Positions 42,939 to 53,499 of a stretch of 64,000 nucleotides of DNA are shown here, piece by piece. This DNA is from Pseudomonas fluorescens. Its GTDB lineage: Bacteria; Pseudomonadota; Gammaproteobacteria; Pseudomonadales; Pseudomonadaceae. How positions within the stretch are numbered: position 1 is the first letter of the stretch; every line of letters begins with the position of its first letter. Both the position numbers and the translations under genes were made by a program. The stretch lies in NCBI RefSeq assembly GCF_001648775.1, contig NZ_LVEJ01000013.1, forward strand, positions 1-64,000, in the 5' to 3' direction. A model generated the notes under the pieces. It saw only the letters and a list, made by a program, of their open reading frames with translations. It did no database searches and was not told the origin of the DNA.

Positions 42939-44339
42939 TTGACGGTACGCAAGGACGCTTCATTCGCCTATCAGGAGGTCTACCACTACCTCGTCGGGTT
43001 GATCGATGCGGCCAGAGGCACGACTGAACAGAAACTGCCATCCCTGCGACAACTGGCCCTGCGCCTCGGCGTTTCGGTGTCGACGACCAAATACGCCTAC
43101 GCACTGCTTGAAGACGAAGGCAGAATCCACGCCAAAGCCAGGTTCGGTTATTTCACCCGGGGAACACCGGCGGCGCCTGTGACGGCCAGCGCAGACAGCC
43201 TGCTGGACAACGTTTTCGCCAGTGCCCGTCAGCCCTCCATGCTGGCCCTGAGCAGCGATGCCCCGGCGATGCTGTTGTCGCTACAAGGTCCGTTGTTGAC
43301 AATCGAGCGCGAACTGACCCGCCAATACCCGCGCTCGCACGCGCCGCTTTATCAGCCACTCGGCGAGCCCGAATTGCGCGCGGCGCTGGCTGAACGCTAC
43401 ACCCGTTCCGCGCACGGCCACTGGCAGGCCGAACACGTGTACATCGGCGCGGACTTGCGCAGCGTATTGGAATTGTCGCTCGACGCCTTGAACCTCGGCG
43501 GCACTGTAGCGCTGGTCGAATCGCCCTGCTCTTGGGCGATTCTGCGCCAGTTGCAGGCGGCCAACATCCGTGTGATCGAGATGCGCCTCGACGATGACGG
43601 CCGCTTCAACCTGCCTGCATTGAAGGCGTTACTGATGCGCGAACCGGTGCGCCTGGCGGTGTTTTCCTCCACGGTGAATATTCCTCAGGGCCAGTTGATG
43701 CCGGCCCACGACAAGCAGCAGATCTGTGACTGGCTGGCCGAGCGCGATATCTGGCTGTTCGAAAACGACACGTGGGGCGAGTTGTGTTTCGCCGAGTCAG
43801 CGCCGCGCTATCGCGATTTTGCCGATCCGCACAAGCTGCTGGTGTTCTCGACATTCGACAAAATCATGGGCGGCGAAGCGCCCTACGGCTACGTGCTGTG
43901 TCGCCAGCAGACCGCGTCATTTCATCGACTGTTTATGCAGCGCGGATTTCGTCTCTCGCCGATGCGGCAGAAAGCGATTGCCAGACTCTACGGTTCCAGG
44001 CGCATCGACCAGCACCTGACGACGCTGCGCGGGCTGTTGTTCAAGCGCATGCAACAGCTGCAGACCTTGCTGGAAGAGCACGGCAACGACCAGTGGCAGG
44101 TCGTCGCCCCGCAAGGTGGTGCGAGCTTCTGGCTCAAGGCTGTGCGTCCGATCGACATGCAACGGGTGTTCGAACGCCTGCTGGCCGAGCGGATCGTCAT
44201 CGCTCCCGGCGAGATCTTCAGTCAGCAAGGCGCCTGGCAACAGTACGTGCGCCTGAGCTACACCGTCGATTGGGACAAAGACATCGGCCACGCGGTGAGA
44301 CAACTGGCGCAAGCTATCGGCGCAGAACATCCGGCGTAA
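42939..44339 (+). CDS. MocR-family (GntR HTH plus aminotransferase) regulator
   Basis: 466 aa. The N-terminal GntR winged helix (LPSLRQLALRLGVSVSTTKY) is joined to a class I aminotransferase-like domain. The expected PLP lysine lies in STFDKIMGG, where most MocR proteins have SFSK. The start is a TTG at 42939 with AAAGGAG six bases upstream; the frame upstream has no better start. Such proteins use PLP as effector to control vitamin or amine genes. It is one base from the convergent panB gene. Confidence 0.87.
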   Translation: MTVRKDASFAYQEVYHYLVGLIDAARGTTEQKLPSLRQLALRLGVSVSTTKYAYALLEDEGRIHAKARFGYFTRGTPAAPVTASADSLLDNVFASARQPSMLALSSDAPAMLLSLQGPLLTIERELTRQYPRSHAPLYQPLGEPELRAALAERYTRSAHGHWQAEHVYIGADLRSVLELSLDALNLGGTVALVESPCSWAILRQLQAANIRVIEMRLDDDGRFNLPALKALLMREPVRLAVFSSTVNIPQGQLMPAHDKQQICDWLAERDIWLFENDTWGELCFAESAPRYRDFADPHKLLVFSTFDKIMGGEAPYGYVLCRQQTASFHRLFMQRGFRLSPMRQKAIARLYGSRRIDQHLTTLRGLLFKRMQQLQTLLEEHGNDQWQVVAPQGGASFWLKAVRPIDMQRVFERLLAERIVIAPGEIFSQQGAWQQYVRLSYTVDWDKDIGHAVRQLAQAIGAEHPA

Positions 44340-45155
44340 CTAGAGTCCATAACAATGCCGCGCTTCAGGAAAGCGGCCATGGCGCACATCGTCGGCGAAC
44401 TGCGCGCAAGCCTCGCTGATCACCGCGCCGACATCGGCGTACTGTTTGACAAAGCGCGGCGGCTGCCCACCGCCCAGTCCGAGTACATCTTCGGTGACCA
44501 GCACCTGCCCGTCGCAGGCCGGTGAGGCGCCAATGCCGATGGTGGGCATTGTCGAGTCCAGCGTAATCTGCCGCGCCACGCCCTCCGCTACCCCTTCGAG
44601 CAACAGACTGAAGGCACCGGCATCGAGATTGGCCCGGGCGTCTTCGGCAATCAGCGCGCCGGTTTCAGCGGTCAGGCCCTGGGCCTTGAAACCGCCCATG
44701 ACATTGACGAACTGCGGCATCAGCCCGACATGCGCCATGACCGGAATCCCGCGCGCCACGAGAAACTCGACGGTCGACGCCATGGCCTGGTTGGCTTCCA
44801 GTTTGACCGCGTCGCAACCGGAACGCGCCAACACCTGAGCGCAATTGCGAAAGGCCTGCTCGTGGGATTCCTGATAACTGCCGAACGGCATGTCGGCCAC
44901 CACACAGGCCAGGCGCGTACTATCGACCACCGCCCGCGTGTGGCCGATGATTTCTTCGAGCTGCATGCTCAGTGTCGAGGCGCGGCCATAACCGACCATG
45001 GCCGTCGAGTCGCCGATCAGAATGAAGTCGACGATGGGGTCGATCAGCTTGGCGATCGCACTGGAATACGCCGTGAGCGAGACGATTTTCTGCTGGCCTT
45101 TCATCGCGACCAGTTGCGGTACGGTCAGGCGTCTGGTGCGGGTATGCAGACTCAT
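44340..45155 (-). CDS. panB: 3-methyl-2-oxobutanoate hydroxymethyltransferase
   Basis: 271 aa, the normal size. [28 protein letters not shown] (metal-binding Asp/Ser), [10 protein letters not shown] and [17 protein letters not shown] are PanB hallmarks. It transfers the one-carbon unit from methylenetetrahydrofolate to ketoisovalerate to make ketopantoate for CoA. No panC or panD is adjacent, although Pseudomonas usually keeps panB with panC, so this is probably a second copy. TAYSS replaces the usual TAYD, a change at a metal-contact position. Stops one base from the convergent MocR gene. Confidence 0.88.
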   Translation of the reverse strand: MSLHTRTRRLTVPQLVAMKGQQKIVSLTAYSSAIAKLIDPIVDFILIGDSTAMVGYGRASTLSMQLEEIIGHTRAVVDSTRLACVVADMPFGSYQESHEQAFRNCAQVLARSGCDAVKLEANQAMASTVEFLVARGIPVMAHVGLMPQFVNVMGGFKAQGLTAETGALIAEDARANLDAGAFSLLLEGVAEGVARQITLDSTMPTIGIGASPACDGQVLVTEDVLGLGGGQPPRFVKQYADVGAVISEACAQFADDVRHGRFPEARHCYGL

Positions 45156-45459
45156 GAGCGCACCTGCGAACCGATTGCCCGCGCGCCCTGAATGTCGTCG
45201 AAATGAATGTTTATTGCTTGCATACAATGCCCAATTCCCAAGGATTCGAGCGCTCGATTATTGGTTTAACGCAGCAATATTCAATGTACAGATTGGCCCG
45301 AAAAAGCAACCCAGGCGCTTCCCACCTCAGGCTTCGTCCTGGAAAATGCGCACAACCTTTCGGATGCTTTATCTCGCCGTTTATCGCAGGATAAGTGGCT
45401 GATACAACGGTCAACCGATCGGTTCTGATCACGGGCTACAACTGGAAACGGAAGTCATC

Positions 45460-45942
45460 ATGGAAGCAACCATTACCTACCGCACCGCCACACCTGACGA
45501 TGCATTGAAAATGTGCGAGCTGGGCCAGTTACTCAATTCGGTACACCACGAGGCCCGCCCGGACATTTACGCCGCCGCGACCGCAGACTTTTCCCGTGAT
45601 TTGCCGCACTGGTCCGGCGTTTTCGAGAAACCGGGCCATGTTGTGTTTCTCGCTAGCGTGGCCGACCAGGCCGTTGCATTCATTACCGCCAACCTGTCCG
45701 CCAGTTCCGGGCCGTTGATGCAGCCGCAGAATGTTGTTCGCATCGGCTCGGTGTGTGTCGCCGAGCCGTTCTGGGGCAAAGGCATTGGCCGCGCACTGAT
45801 TCAACGGATTAAGGACTGGGCCATCGAGCAGAATGCGCAGGACTTGCGCTTGACAGTCTGGCCTTTCAACGAGCGTGCGGTGCGCATGTATGCCGAGTTC
45901 GGTTTCGAGACCCGTGCCCTGGAGATGGGCGTTCGATTGTAA
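45460..45942 (+). CDS. GNAT-family N-acetyltransferase
   Basis: 160 aa. Acetyl-CoA loop in VAEPFWGKGIGRALI, then DLRLTVWPFNERAVRMYAEF with the AxxxYxxxGF-type motif of GNATs. Ends 19 bp before the dioxygenase gene, with which it probably forms a transcript. Acceptor substrate unknown. Confidence 0.87.
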   Translation: MEATITYRTATPDDALKMCELGQLLNSVHHEARPDIYAAATADFSRDLPHWSGVFEKPGHVVFLASVADQAVAFITANLSASSGPLMQPQNVVRIGSVCVAEPFWGKGIGRALIQRIKDWAIEQNAQDLRLTVWPFNERAVRMYAEFGFETRALEMGVRL

Positions 45943-45961
45943 GGAGCGGACACGTCCAATC

Positions 45962-46651
45962 ATGAATAAACGTGAACAGCTCCATCAGCAGGGTTTTGCC
46001 CTGCTCCGTCGCGCTATACCCGCCAAGTGGCTGGACGACCTGCGCCAGGCGTTCGATGCGGGTGTGTTGCCGTCAGATCGCTGGCCCGTCCCGCGCGGTC
46101 ATGACTGGCGCCATTCGCTGCTGGATGAGCATGCAACCGTTCGCGCGGTGTGCCGCTTGCCAGCAGTGTTGGCAGTGGTGGGCGAGCTGATCGCGGAGCG
46201 CTTCTTTCTGTCCCAGGTCGAGGGCCGCGAACCGCTTCTGGATGGCGGCCATCAGCAACTGCATCGCGACTTGTCCGCGCAACGCCCCGGAGACTGTGCA
46301 GTGGCCCTGGCTTTTTTCGATGATTTTGGCGCCGACAACGGCGCGACCCGTATTGTCCCCGGCAGCCATCGCCCCGCGCCGGGAGCGCCGCCCGTAGATG
46401 GCAATGATGAGACGGGGTCGGTGCAGCTCACGGGCCGCGCGGGTGACATTCTGGTGTTCGATGTCGACCTGCTGCATGCCGGCAGCAAGAATCTGTCGGG
46501 CGCACGCCGGCGCTCGATTCTGATCAACTACTGCGCCGAGCCGCTCTACGCGGCTCACCGGCAGACCATGGCGCTGCGAAATATCCGCATGGACCCTATC
46601 GAATGGTTCGATCCTGCCGACAACATCGTAGTGGACACCAAGAGGTTTTAG
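45962..46651 (+). CDS. Phytanoyl-CoA dioxygenase-family Fe(II)/2-oxoglutarate enzyme
   Basis: 229 aa. Iron ligands are likely the His and Asp of QQLHRDLS (about residues 97-104) and the distal His of DLLHAGSKN. The 2-oxoglutarate-binding Arg follows in ARRRSILINY. GSHRPAP is also typical. It hydroxylates a small organic substrate. It follows a GNAT gene and precedes a methyltransferase gene, so the three may modify the same molecule; that is inference. Confidence 0.83.
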   Translation: MNKREQLHQQGFALLRRAIPAKWLDDLRQAFDAGVLPSDRWPVPRGHDWRHSLLDEHATVRAVCRLPAVLAVVGELIAERFFLSQVEGREPLLDGGHQQLHRDLSAQRPGDCAVALAFFDDFGADNGATRIVPGSHRPAPGAPPVDGNDETGSVQLTGRAGDILVFDVDLLHAGSKNLSGARRRSILINYCAEPLYAAHRQTMALRNIRMDPIEWFDPADNIVVDTKRF

Positions 46652-46711
46652 CGGCGAAAGTCCACCTCCGTACAAGAGCCACTTTCACTTACGATTCAAG
46701 AGGCTGCACCC

Positions 46712-48253
46712 ATGAGCAACGCCTGGAACGAAGGTTATTTCACCGACGAAGGCTACACCTACAGCTATAGCCGGGAGATCAATCCGGTATTCCAGCGTTA
46801 CTGCTTGCTGCTGCGCGGTTTTGCCAGCCTGGACAATCCCGACGGTTATCACTGCGAACTCGGTTTTGGTCAGGGTGTGTCAATCAATATTCACGCCACG
46901 GCCAACCCTGCCGGCTTCGTCGGAACCGACTTCCACCCCGGTCAAGCCGCTCACGCCATTGAACTCGCAGCGCTCAGCAACAACGGTGCAAAGCTGTATG
47001 ACGACAGCTTCGAACAGCTGCTGGCGCGCCATGATTTGCCGCAGTTTGACAGCATCAGCCTGCATGGCATCTGGACCTGGGTCAGCCGCGACAACCAGAA
47101 GCTGATTGTCGAATTCGCCCGCCGTCACCTCAAACCGGGTGGCCACCTGTACGTCAGCTACAACGTCTTCCCCGGCTGGTCGCCGTCAGCGCCGTTGCGC
47201 CAATTGTTCAGCCTGCACGACCGTTTTGCCAATCACTCCACGCGACCGGATCAGCGCATCGATGCCGCGTTGCAGTTTTCCGAAGCGCTGTTGGCGGCCA
47301 ACCCCAAGTACGCCTTGGCCGCGCCGAGCCTGGGCGCCCGGCTGCAGACCATCAAAGGTCAGGACCGCCAATACGTCGCCCACGAATATTTCAATCGCGA
47401 CTGGAACTGCATGTATTTCGCCGACATGGTCGATGCGCTGGCCCCGGCCAAGCTCGATTACGTCACGACGGCGGTGCCGCTGGATTCGGTCGACGCACTC
47501 AATCTGAGCGCCGAAGGCCTGGCCTTTCTCGACGCTATCGAGCATCCGGTGATGCGCGAACAGGCACGCGACTACTTCGTCAACCAGGCTTTCCGCCGCG
47601 ATCTGTACGTGCGCGGTGCCAACCGGCTCTGCGCGACCGAGCGCCGGTCGCGCCTGCTCAATACGCGATTTGTGCTGATGCAACCGGCAGAAAACGTCGC
47701 GTCCAGCGTTACCGGCCCCGCTGGCGAAGCATCACTGCAAGCGGAAATTTACGGACCGGTTCTCGATGCACTCGCGGGCCAGACGTATGAAGCCAAAACG
47801 CTGCAGCAGTTGCTCGAATCGGTGTCGCCAATGGCCTATGACGATCTGGAACAGGCCATCGCCATCCTGGTCGGCATGGGCGCGGTAGCGCCTTGCCAGA
47901 GCGAAGCCGCCGAGGCGCTGGTGTACGAACGCTGCGCCGCATTCAACTTGCAACTGTGCAAGCGCGCGCTGTTCAACGCCGACATTCAGGTGTTGAGCAG
48001 TCCGGTCACCGGTGGTGGCGTCACGGTCAGCCGCTTCCAGCAACTGTTCCTGATTGCGATCCGCCAAGGCAAACAGCACCCGGCGGAGTGGGCACAACTG
48101 GCGTGGAGCATCATCGCCGATCAAAACGAAGTGTTGCTCAAGGACGGCAAACCGCTGACTACCGCCGAAGCCAACATTGCCGCGCTGACCGAACAGGCCC
48201 AGGCATTTGCCGAGCAGTCGCTGATCGTGCTGAGTGCTTTGAAAATCGTCTGA
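46712..48253 (+). CDS. Class I SAM methyltransferase with regulatory domain
   Basis: 513 aa. SAM-binding motif I is CELGFGQGVS near residue 49, then GTDFHPGQAAHA and SLHGIWTWVS. The middle part (about 215-330, RQYVAHEYFN...MYFADMVDAL) is the methyltransferase regulatory domain (PF10119 type), followed by a C-terminal winged-helix-like region. Known members include surface or lipid-related methyltransferases with unclear targets. Same strand as the preceding dioxygenase, 60 bp gap. Confidence 0.85.
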   Translation: MSNAWNEGYFTDEGYTYSYSREINPVFQRYCLLLRGFASLDNPDGYHCELGFGQGVSINIHATANPAGFVGTDFHPGQAAHAIELAALSNNGAKLYDDSFEQLLARHDLPQFDSISLHGIWTWVSRDNQKLIVEFARRHLKPGGHLYVSYNVFPGWSPSAPLRQLFSLHDRFANHSTRPDQRIDAALQFSEALLAANPKYALAAPSLGARLQTIKGQDRQYVAHEYFNRDWNCMYFADMVDALAPAKLDYVTTAVPLDSVDALNLSAEGLAFLDAIEHPVMREQARDYFVNQAFRRDLYVRGANRLCATERRSRLLNTRFVLMQPAENVASSVTGPAGEASLQAEIYGPVLDALAGQTYEAKTLQQLLESVSPMAYDDLEQAIAILVGMGAVAPCQSEAAEALVYERCAAFNLQLCKRALFNADIQVLSSPVTGGGVTVSRFQQLFLIAIRQGKQHPAEWAQLAWSIIADQNEVLLKDGKPLTTAEANIAALTEQAQAFAEQSLIVLSALKIV

Positions 48254-48375
48254 TCAAGGTGGGTGGCGCGCAGTTATGCAAGCAGGAAATCGGCTGCCAC
48301 CGGCCTGGTTTATTCCACCGCCCCTGACCGATACGTCTACGCTGTCTCCATCGCCATCACGCCTGGAGACTCGCC

Positions 48376-49284
48376 ATGACCCGCACGCTGTTGACCGGCC
48401 TCGCCCTTTTCACCTTGAGCCTCGCGGCGCAAGCGGATGTCACGCCATTCCCGGCGACCTTCCACACCCAAGACATCAAAGTCGAAGGCGCGACCCTGCA
48501 TGTGCGTGTCGGCGGCAAAGGCCCGGCCGTGGTGCTGTTGCATGGTTTTGGCGACACTGGCGACATGTGGGCACCGCTGGCAGCAGACCTGGCGCGCGAT
48601 CACACGGTGGTGGTGCCGGATCTGCGCGGCATGGGCCTGTCGTCAATTCCCGACGGCGGCTATGACAAAAAAACCCAGGCCGCGGACATCCGCCAGGTGT
48701 TGAGCACCCTGAAGATCGAGCACTCGGTGGTCATCGGCCACGACATTGGCACCATGGTCGCCTTCGCCTACGCCGCGCGCTATCCGCAGCTCACCGAGCG
48801 GCTGGTGGTGATGGATGCGCCCGTGCCCGGCATCACGCCGTGGAACGACATTGTCCGCTCGCCGATGCTCTGGCACTTCGACTTCGGCGGCGCGGACATG
48901 GAACGTCTGGTGGCCGGGCGCGAGCGCATTTACCTCGACCGCTTCTGGAATGAATTCGCCGGTACGCCCGCCAAAGTCGATGAAGGCACCCGCCAGCATT
49001 ACGCCAAACTCTATGCGCGCCCCGGCGCCATGCACGCCGCATTCGCCCAGTTTCGCAGCATTCGTCAGGATGCCATCGACAACGCCCCCGTCCTGCAGAA
49101 ACACCTGAGCATGCCGGTGCTGGCCGTCGGCGGTGAAAAGTCCTTCGGCAACAACGAAGCGATCGTCATGCGCAATGCAGCGGACAACGTCACCGAGGTG
49201 GTGATTCCGGCGGCGGGCCATTGGTTGATGGAAGAAGCACCCGCGCCGACCATCAAGGCCGTGCGCGACTTTATCGCGATGTGA
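48376..49284 (+). CDS. Secreted epoxide-hydrolase-like protein (Cif-like)
   Basis: 302 aa with a Sec signal peptide (LLTGLALFTLSLAAQA). Alpha/beta hydrolase with oxyanion motif LLHGFGDTG, nucleophile Asp in the elbow GHDIGT instead of Ser, and catalytic His in AAGHWLMEE. Asp at the elbow marks epoxide hydrolases or dehalogenases. The combination of signal peptide and this fold recalls P. aeruginosa Cif, a secreted epoxide hydrolase that destabilises host CFTR. Whether this protein has that activity is untested; the gene stands alone. Confidence 0.85.
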   Translation: MTRTLLTGLALFTLSLAAQADVTPFPATFHTQDIKVEGATLHVRVGGKGPAVVLLHGFGDTGDMWAPLAADLARDHTVVVPDLRGMGLSSIPDGGYDKKTQAADIRQVLSTLKIEHSVVIGHDIGTMVAFAYAARYPQLTERLVVMDAPVPGITPWNDIVRSPMLWHFDFGGADMERLVAGRERIYLDRFWNEFAGTPAKVDEGTRQHYAKLYARPGAMHAAFAQFRSIRQDAIDNAPVLQKHLSMPVLAVGGEKSFGNNEAIVMRNAADNVTEVVIPAAGHWLMEEAPAPTIKAVRDFIAM

Positions 49285-49446
49285 AGAATTGGCGTTGCCT
49301 TGGCCCGAGGCTTACGTCAGGATTCGCCCCTTTTCGAGCGAAAGGCGCAAACGTGGAGTGTCCATTCGTTTATGGGCTCGACCCTTGACGCGCACGTTCA
49401 CGCCCTTCGCTAACCGATATTCAAACGTGTAAGCCGGATAGAAAAC

Positions 49447-49605
49447 ATGAATCGCCAAAAGAAACTCAAGCAGTTGTTCAAGGAAAAGGCCAAAAAGGCC
49501 AGCGCCAAACTGGCGCCGAAAAAAACCAAGTACATCAGCAAGGCTGACCGGGCGAAACTGGAAGCAGAGGCCGCTGCGCAACCCGTCGATACCACCGAGA
49601 GCTGA
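49447..49605 (+). CDS. DUF2986-like small basic protein
   Basis: 52 aa. It reads MNRQKKLKQLFKEKAKKASA and then KTKYISKADRAKLEAEA, matching the DUF2986 family of short Lys-rich proteins from memory. A clean frame from 49447 to the stop at 49605. Followed by a hairpin. The function is unknown; the basic N-terminus could bind nucleic acid. Confidence 0.75.
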   Translation: MNRQKKLKQLFKEKAKKASAKLAPKKTKYISKADRAKLEAEAAAQPVDTTES

Positions 49606-49626
49606 TCGACGCTTGCAGGCGTCGAT
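49605..49626. terminator. Hairpin between convergent genes
   Basis: ATCGACGC (49605-49612) pairs with GCGTCGAT (49619-49626) around six bases, right at the stop of the small basic gene and ahead of the convergent lipoprotein gene stop. No T-tract. Confidence 0.5.
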
Positions 49627-49637
49627 TGCCCTGCGGG

Positions 49638-50219
49638 TTAATCCGCCTGCAACTGCGACTCAGCAACGCCTTTGGGTGGATACAGCACTTCTTGAGTGTC
49701 CAGATTGCGAATTTCGGAATCGACGGCAATGCTCATCACCTCACGGCCCCGAGCGCCACTGATGCCTTCGCGCGTGGAGAAGTCGACGATGTAACGCTGG
49801 CCTGCGCGGAACTCGACATCGCGAGCTTCAAAGCCACATCTGGCGCCGCCGGTGCCCAAGCCATTCATCGATGCCCAGCACCACGTCAGCGAGTGTTTGC
49901 CCGGCGTCAGGCGCAGTGCTTGCATGCCGGACACGTCAAGGATCGAACGCCGGCCAGCGCCCTCCAGCAATTGGTCATCGACATGCGTGGCCAACAACAA
50001 GCGATGAAACGGCACGCCGAGCGCGCGGTAGCGCGTAGTTGCGAAGTAAACCACCGGCGCATCGGCCTGGTGATTGGACAGGTCATACGGGGTCATCGAC
50101 TCCGGCGCCCAATCGGCCTGGTAATGCTTGTAGTGGTAGTTGGAGCAGGCGGTACTGAGCCCGGCCAGCAGGAGCAGGGCCGGGATCTTGAGAGACGACA
50201 GCAATGACAACGCGCGCAT
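49638..50219 (-). CDS. Probable lipoprotein, 193 aa
   Basis: The signal peptide ends in the lipobox LSTAC, so the mature protein should be lipidated and held in the envelope. The mature part contains GKHSLTWCWASMNGLG and FRAGQRYIVDFSTREG, a beta-rich pattern of periplasmic lipoproteins that I cannot assign to a named family. It is convergent with the DUF2986-like gene and lies 162 bp beyond the argG stop on the same strand; cotranscription with argG is possible but not supported. Confidence 0.7.
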   Translation of the reverse strand: MRALSLLSSLKIPALLLLAGLSTACSNYHYKHYQADWAPESMTPYDLSNHQADAPVVYFATTRYRALGVPFHRLLLATHVDDQLLEGAGRRSILDVSGMQALRLTPGKHSLTWCWASMNGLGTGGARCGFEARDVEFRAGQRYIVDFSTREGISGARGREVMSIAVDSEIRNLDTQEVLYPPKGVAESQLQAD

Positions 50220-50381
50220 TTTTCTTCCTTGATTGACGAAGCGGCGCAGGATACCGCAGCGCGAGTCAGTAAGTAATTGCCCTCCTTGTCAAATGTTGAC
50301 CAAGACGGTCGAGCGCTTGCTCAACCGTCCTCTGGATCGCGTCGAATGAAGCGTGCCCGTGCTGATCGCCGGGCTGGCGAC

Positions 50382-52158
<1,777 letters not shown>

Positions 52159-53445
52159 ATGGAAAACCAGATATACGATTGCGTAGGGATCGGCTGCGGA
52201 CCGTCGAATCTCAGTATTGCTGCGCAACTGTATGGCCTGCGCGACGTTCGCAATATCTTCTTCGAGAAGAAAACCGAGTTCTCCTGGCACAGCGGCATGA
52301 TGCTGCCGGATGCCTGCCTGCAAGTGTCGATGTTCAAGGACCTCGTCACACTGACCGAGCCGACCAATCCATTTTCGTTTGTCTCGTACCTGCATCAGCA
52401 CGGCCGCTTGCTGCCGTTCCTCAACGCCCAGTTCGCGCAGATTTCCCGTCTGGAGTTCGCCGCGTATCTCAAATGGGCAGCGCACACCAATCAGAACGTT
52501 CATTTTGGCGAAGACGTTCAGGCTGTCGATTTCGATGGCACGCACTTCGTCGTACAAACGTCGAAACGCCAGGTACTGTGCAAACACATTATTGTCGGCG
52601 TCGGCATTGCACCGTACCTGCCTGATTTCGCGCGGCCGCACATCGATAGCGACAGCCATTTTCATATTTACGAGTTCGCCAACAAGCCGCGCCACTTGGG
52701 CGGTCAGCGGGTTGTTGTGGTCGGTGGTGGCCAATCCGGAGCAGAGATCGTGCTCGAACTGCTGCGGCGCACGGGCGATGAGGCACCGAGTCAGGTTTCC
52801 TGGATATCGCGTCGGGAAAACTTCTCGCCCATCGATGACTCACCGTTTGCCAACGATCTTTTCACGCCCGCCCACTCGGATTTCTTTTATAGCCAGGATG
52901 CGAACTTTCGCGAGGCGTTTCTCAAGCGCAATGAACTCGCCAGCGATGGCATTTCCGAGCACACATTGCGCAGCATCTACCAACGTATTTATACCCTGCG
53001 CTACATCGAACACTCGCCCATGAGCGTGCGCCTGATGCCGTCACGCAGTGTCTCGGAAGTCTGGCGCGAAGACGCTGGGTGGAAGCTCGCCGCGCAACAT
53101 CCGGGCAGTGCAGCCGCAGAAATCCACGAAACCGATGTGCTGGTGTGGGCCACCGGTTTCCGCTCGGCCGCTCATCCATTCATGGGGGCGCTGGAGAGTC
53201 GCCTCGAACGCGAAGGCGGGGAAATTCGTGTGGACCGTGACTACGCCGCCGTTTGGTCAGGCCCGGCCGACCGCCATATCTTCATGCTCAATGCGACGCG
53301 GCGCCAACGCGGCCTCGCCGATCCGAACCTGAGCCTGATGGCATGGCGCGGCCAGATCGTCATCGACCGGATACTGAACCGCCCGCGCAGTACGGCCATG
53401 GACAATGACTCCTTTGTCAATTGGCAACCCCTGGCGGCCGGTTGA
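52159..53445 (+). CDS. Lysine/ornithine N-monooxygenase, IucD-like
   Basis: 428 aa. FAD motif GIGCGPSNLSIA (about residue 10), substrate block FSWHSGMMLPDA, NADPH motif VVVGGGQSGAE (about 190) and ATGFRSA near the C-terminus. These match the siderophore hydroxylase family. The overall pattern is closest to IucD (lysine N6-monooxygenase), for example KDLVTLTEPTNPFSFV. It should turn lysine into N6-hydroxylysine. ATG 52159 has GGAG nine bases upstream; ATG 52144 is an alternative. No siderophore synthetase (IucA/C) follows; a cupin-MetRS gene does, pointing to hydrazine chemistry. Confidence 0.9.
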   Translation: MENQIYDCVGIGCGPSNLSIAAQLYGLRDVRNIFFEKKTEFSWHSGMMLPDACLQVSMFKDLVTLTEPTNPFSFVSYLHQHGRLLPFLNAQFAQISRLEFAAYLKWAAHTNQNVHFGEDVQAVDFDGTHFVVQTSKRQVLCKHIIVGVGIAPYLPDFARPHIDSDSHFHIYEFANKPRHLGGQRVVVVGGGQSGAEIVLELLRRTGDEAPSQVSWISRRENFSPIDDSPFANDLFTPAHSDFFYSQDANFREAFLKRNELASDGISEHTLRSIYQRIYTLRYIEHSPMSVRLMPSRSVSEVWREDAGWKLAAQHPGSAAAEIHETDVLVWATGFRSAAHPFMGALESRLEREGGEIRVDRDYAAVWSGPADRHIFMLNATRRQRGLADPNLSLMAWRGQIVIDRILNRPRSTAMDNDSFVNWQPLAAG

Positions 53446-53499
53446 GCCGCCGACGTTGCGCAACCGCAGTCTCATCATTGAAATAACAAGGATCAAATC

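Noticed and set aside
52159..53445. Siderophore (aerobactin/pyoverdine) hydroxylase
   Set aside because: No NIS synthetase, NRPS, acyltransferase or TonB-dependent siderophore receptor is beside it; the following cupin-MetRS gene gives a better explanation.
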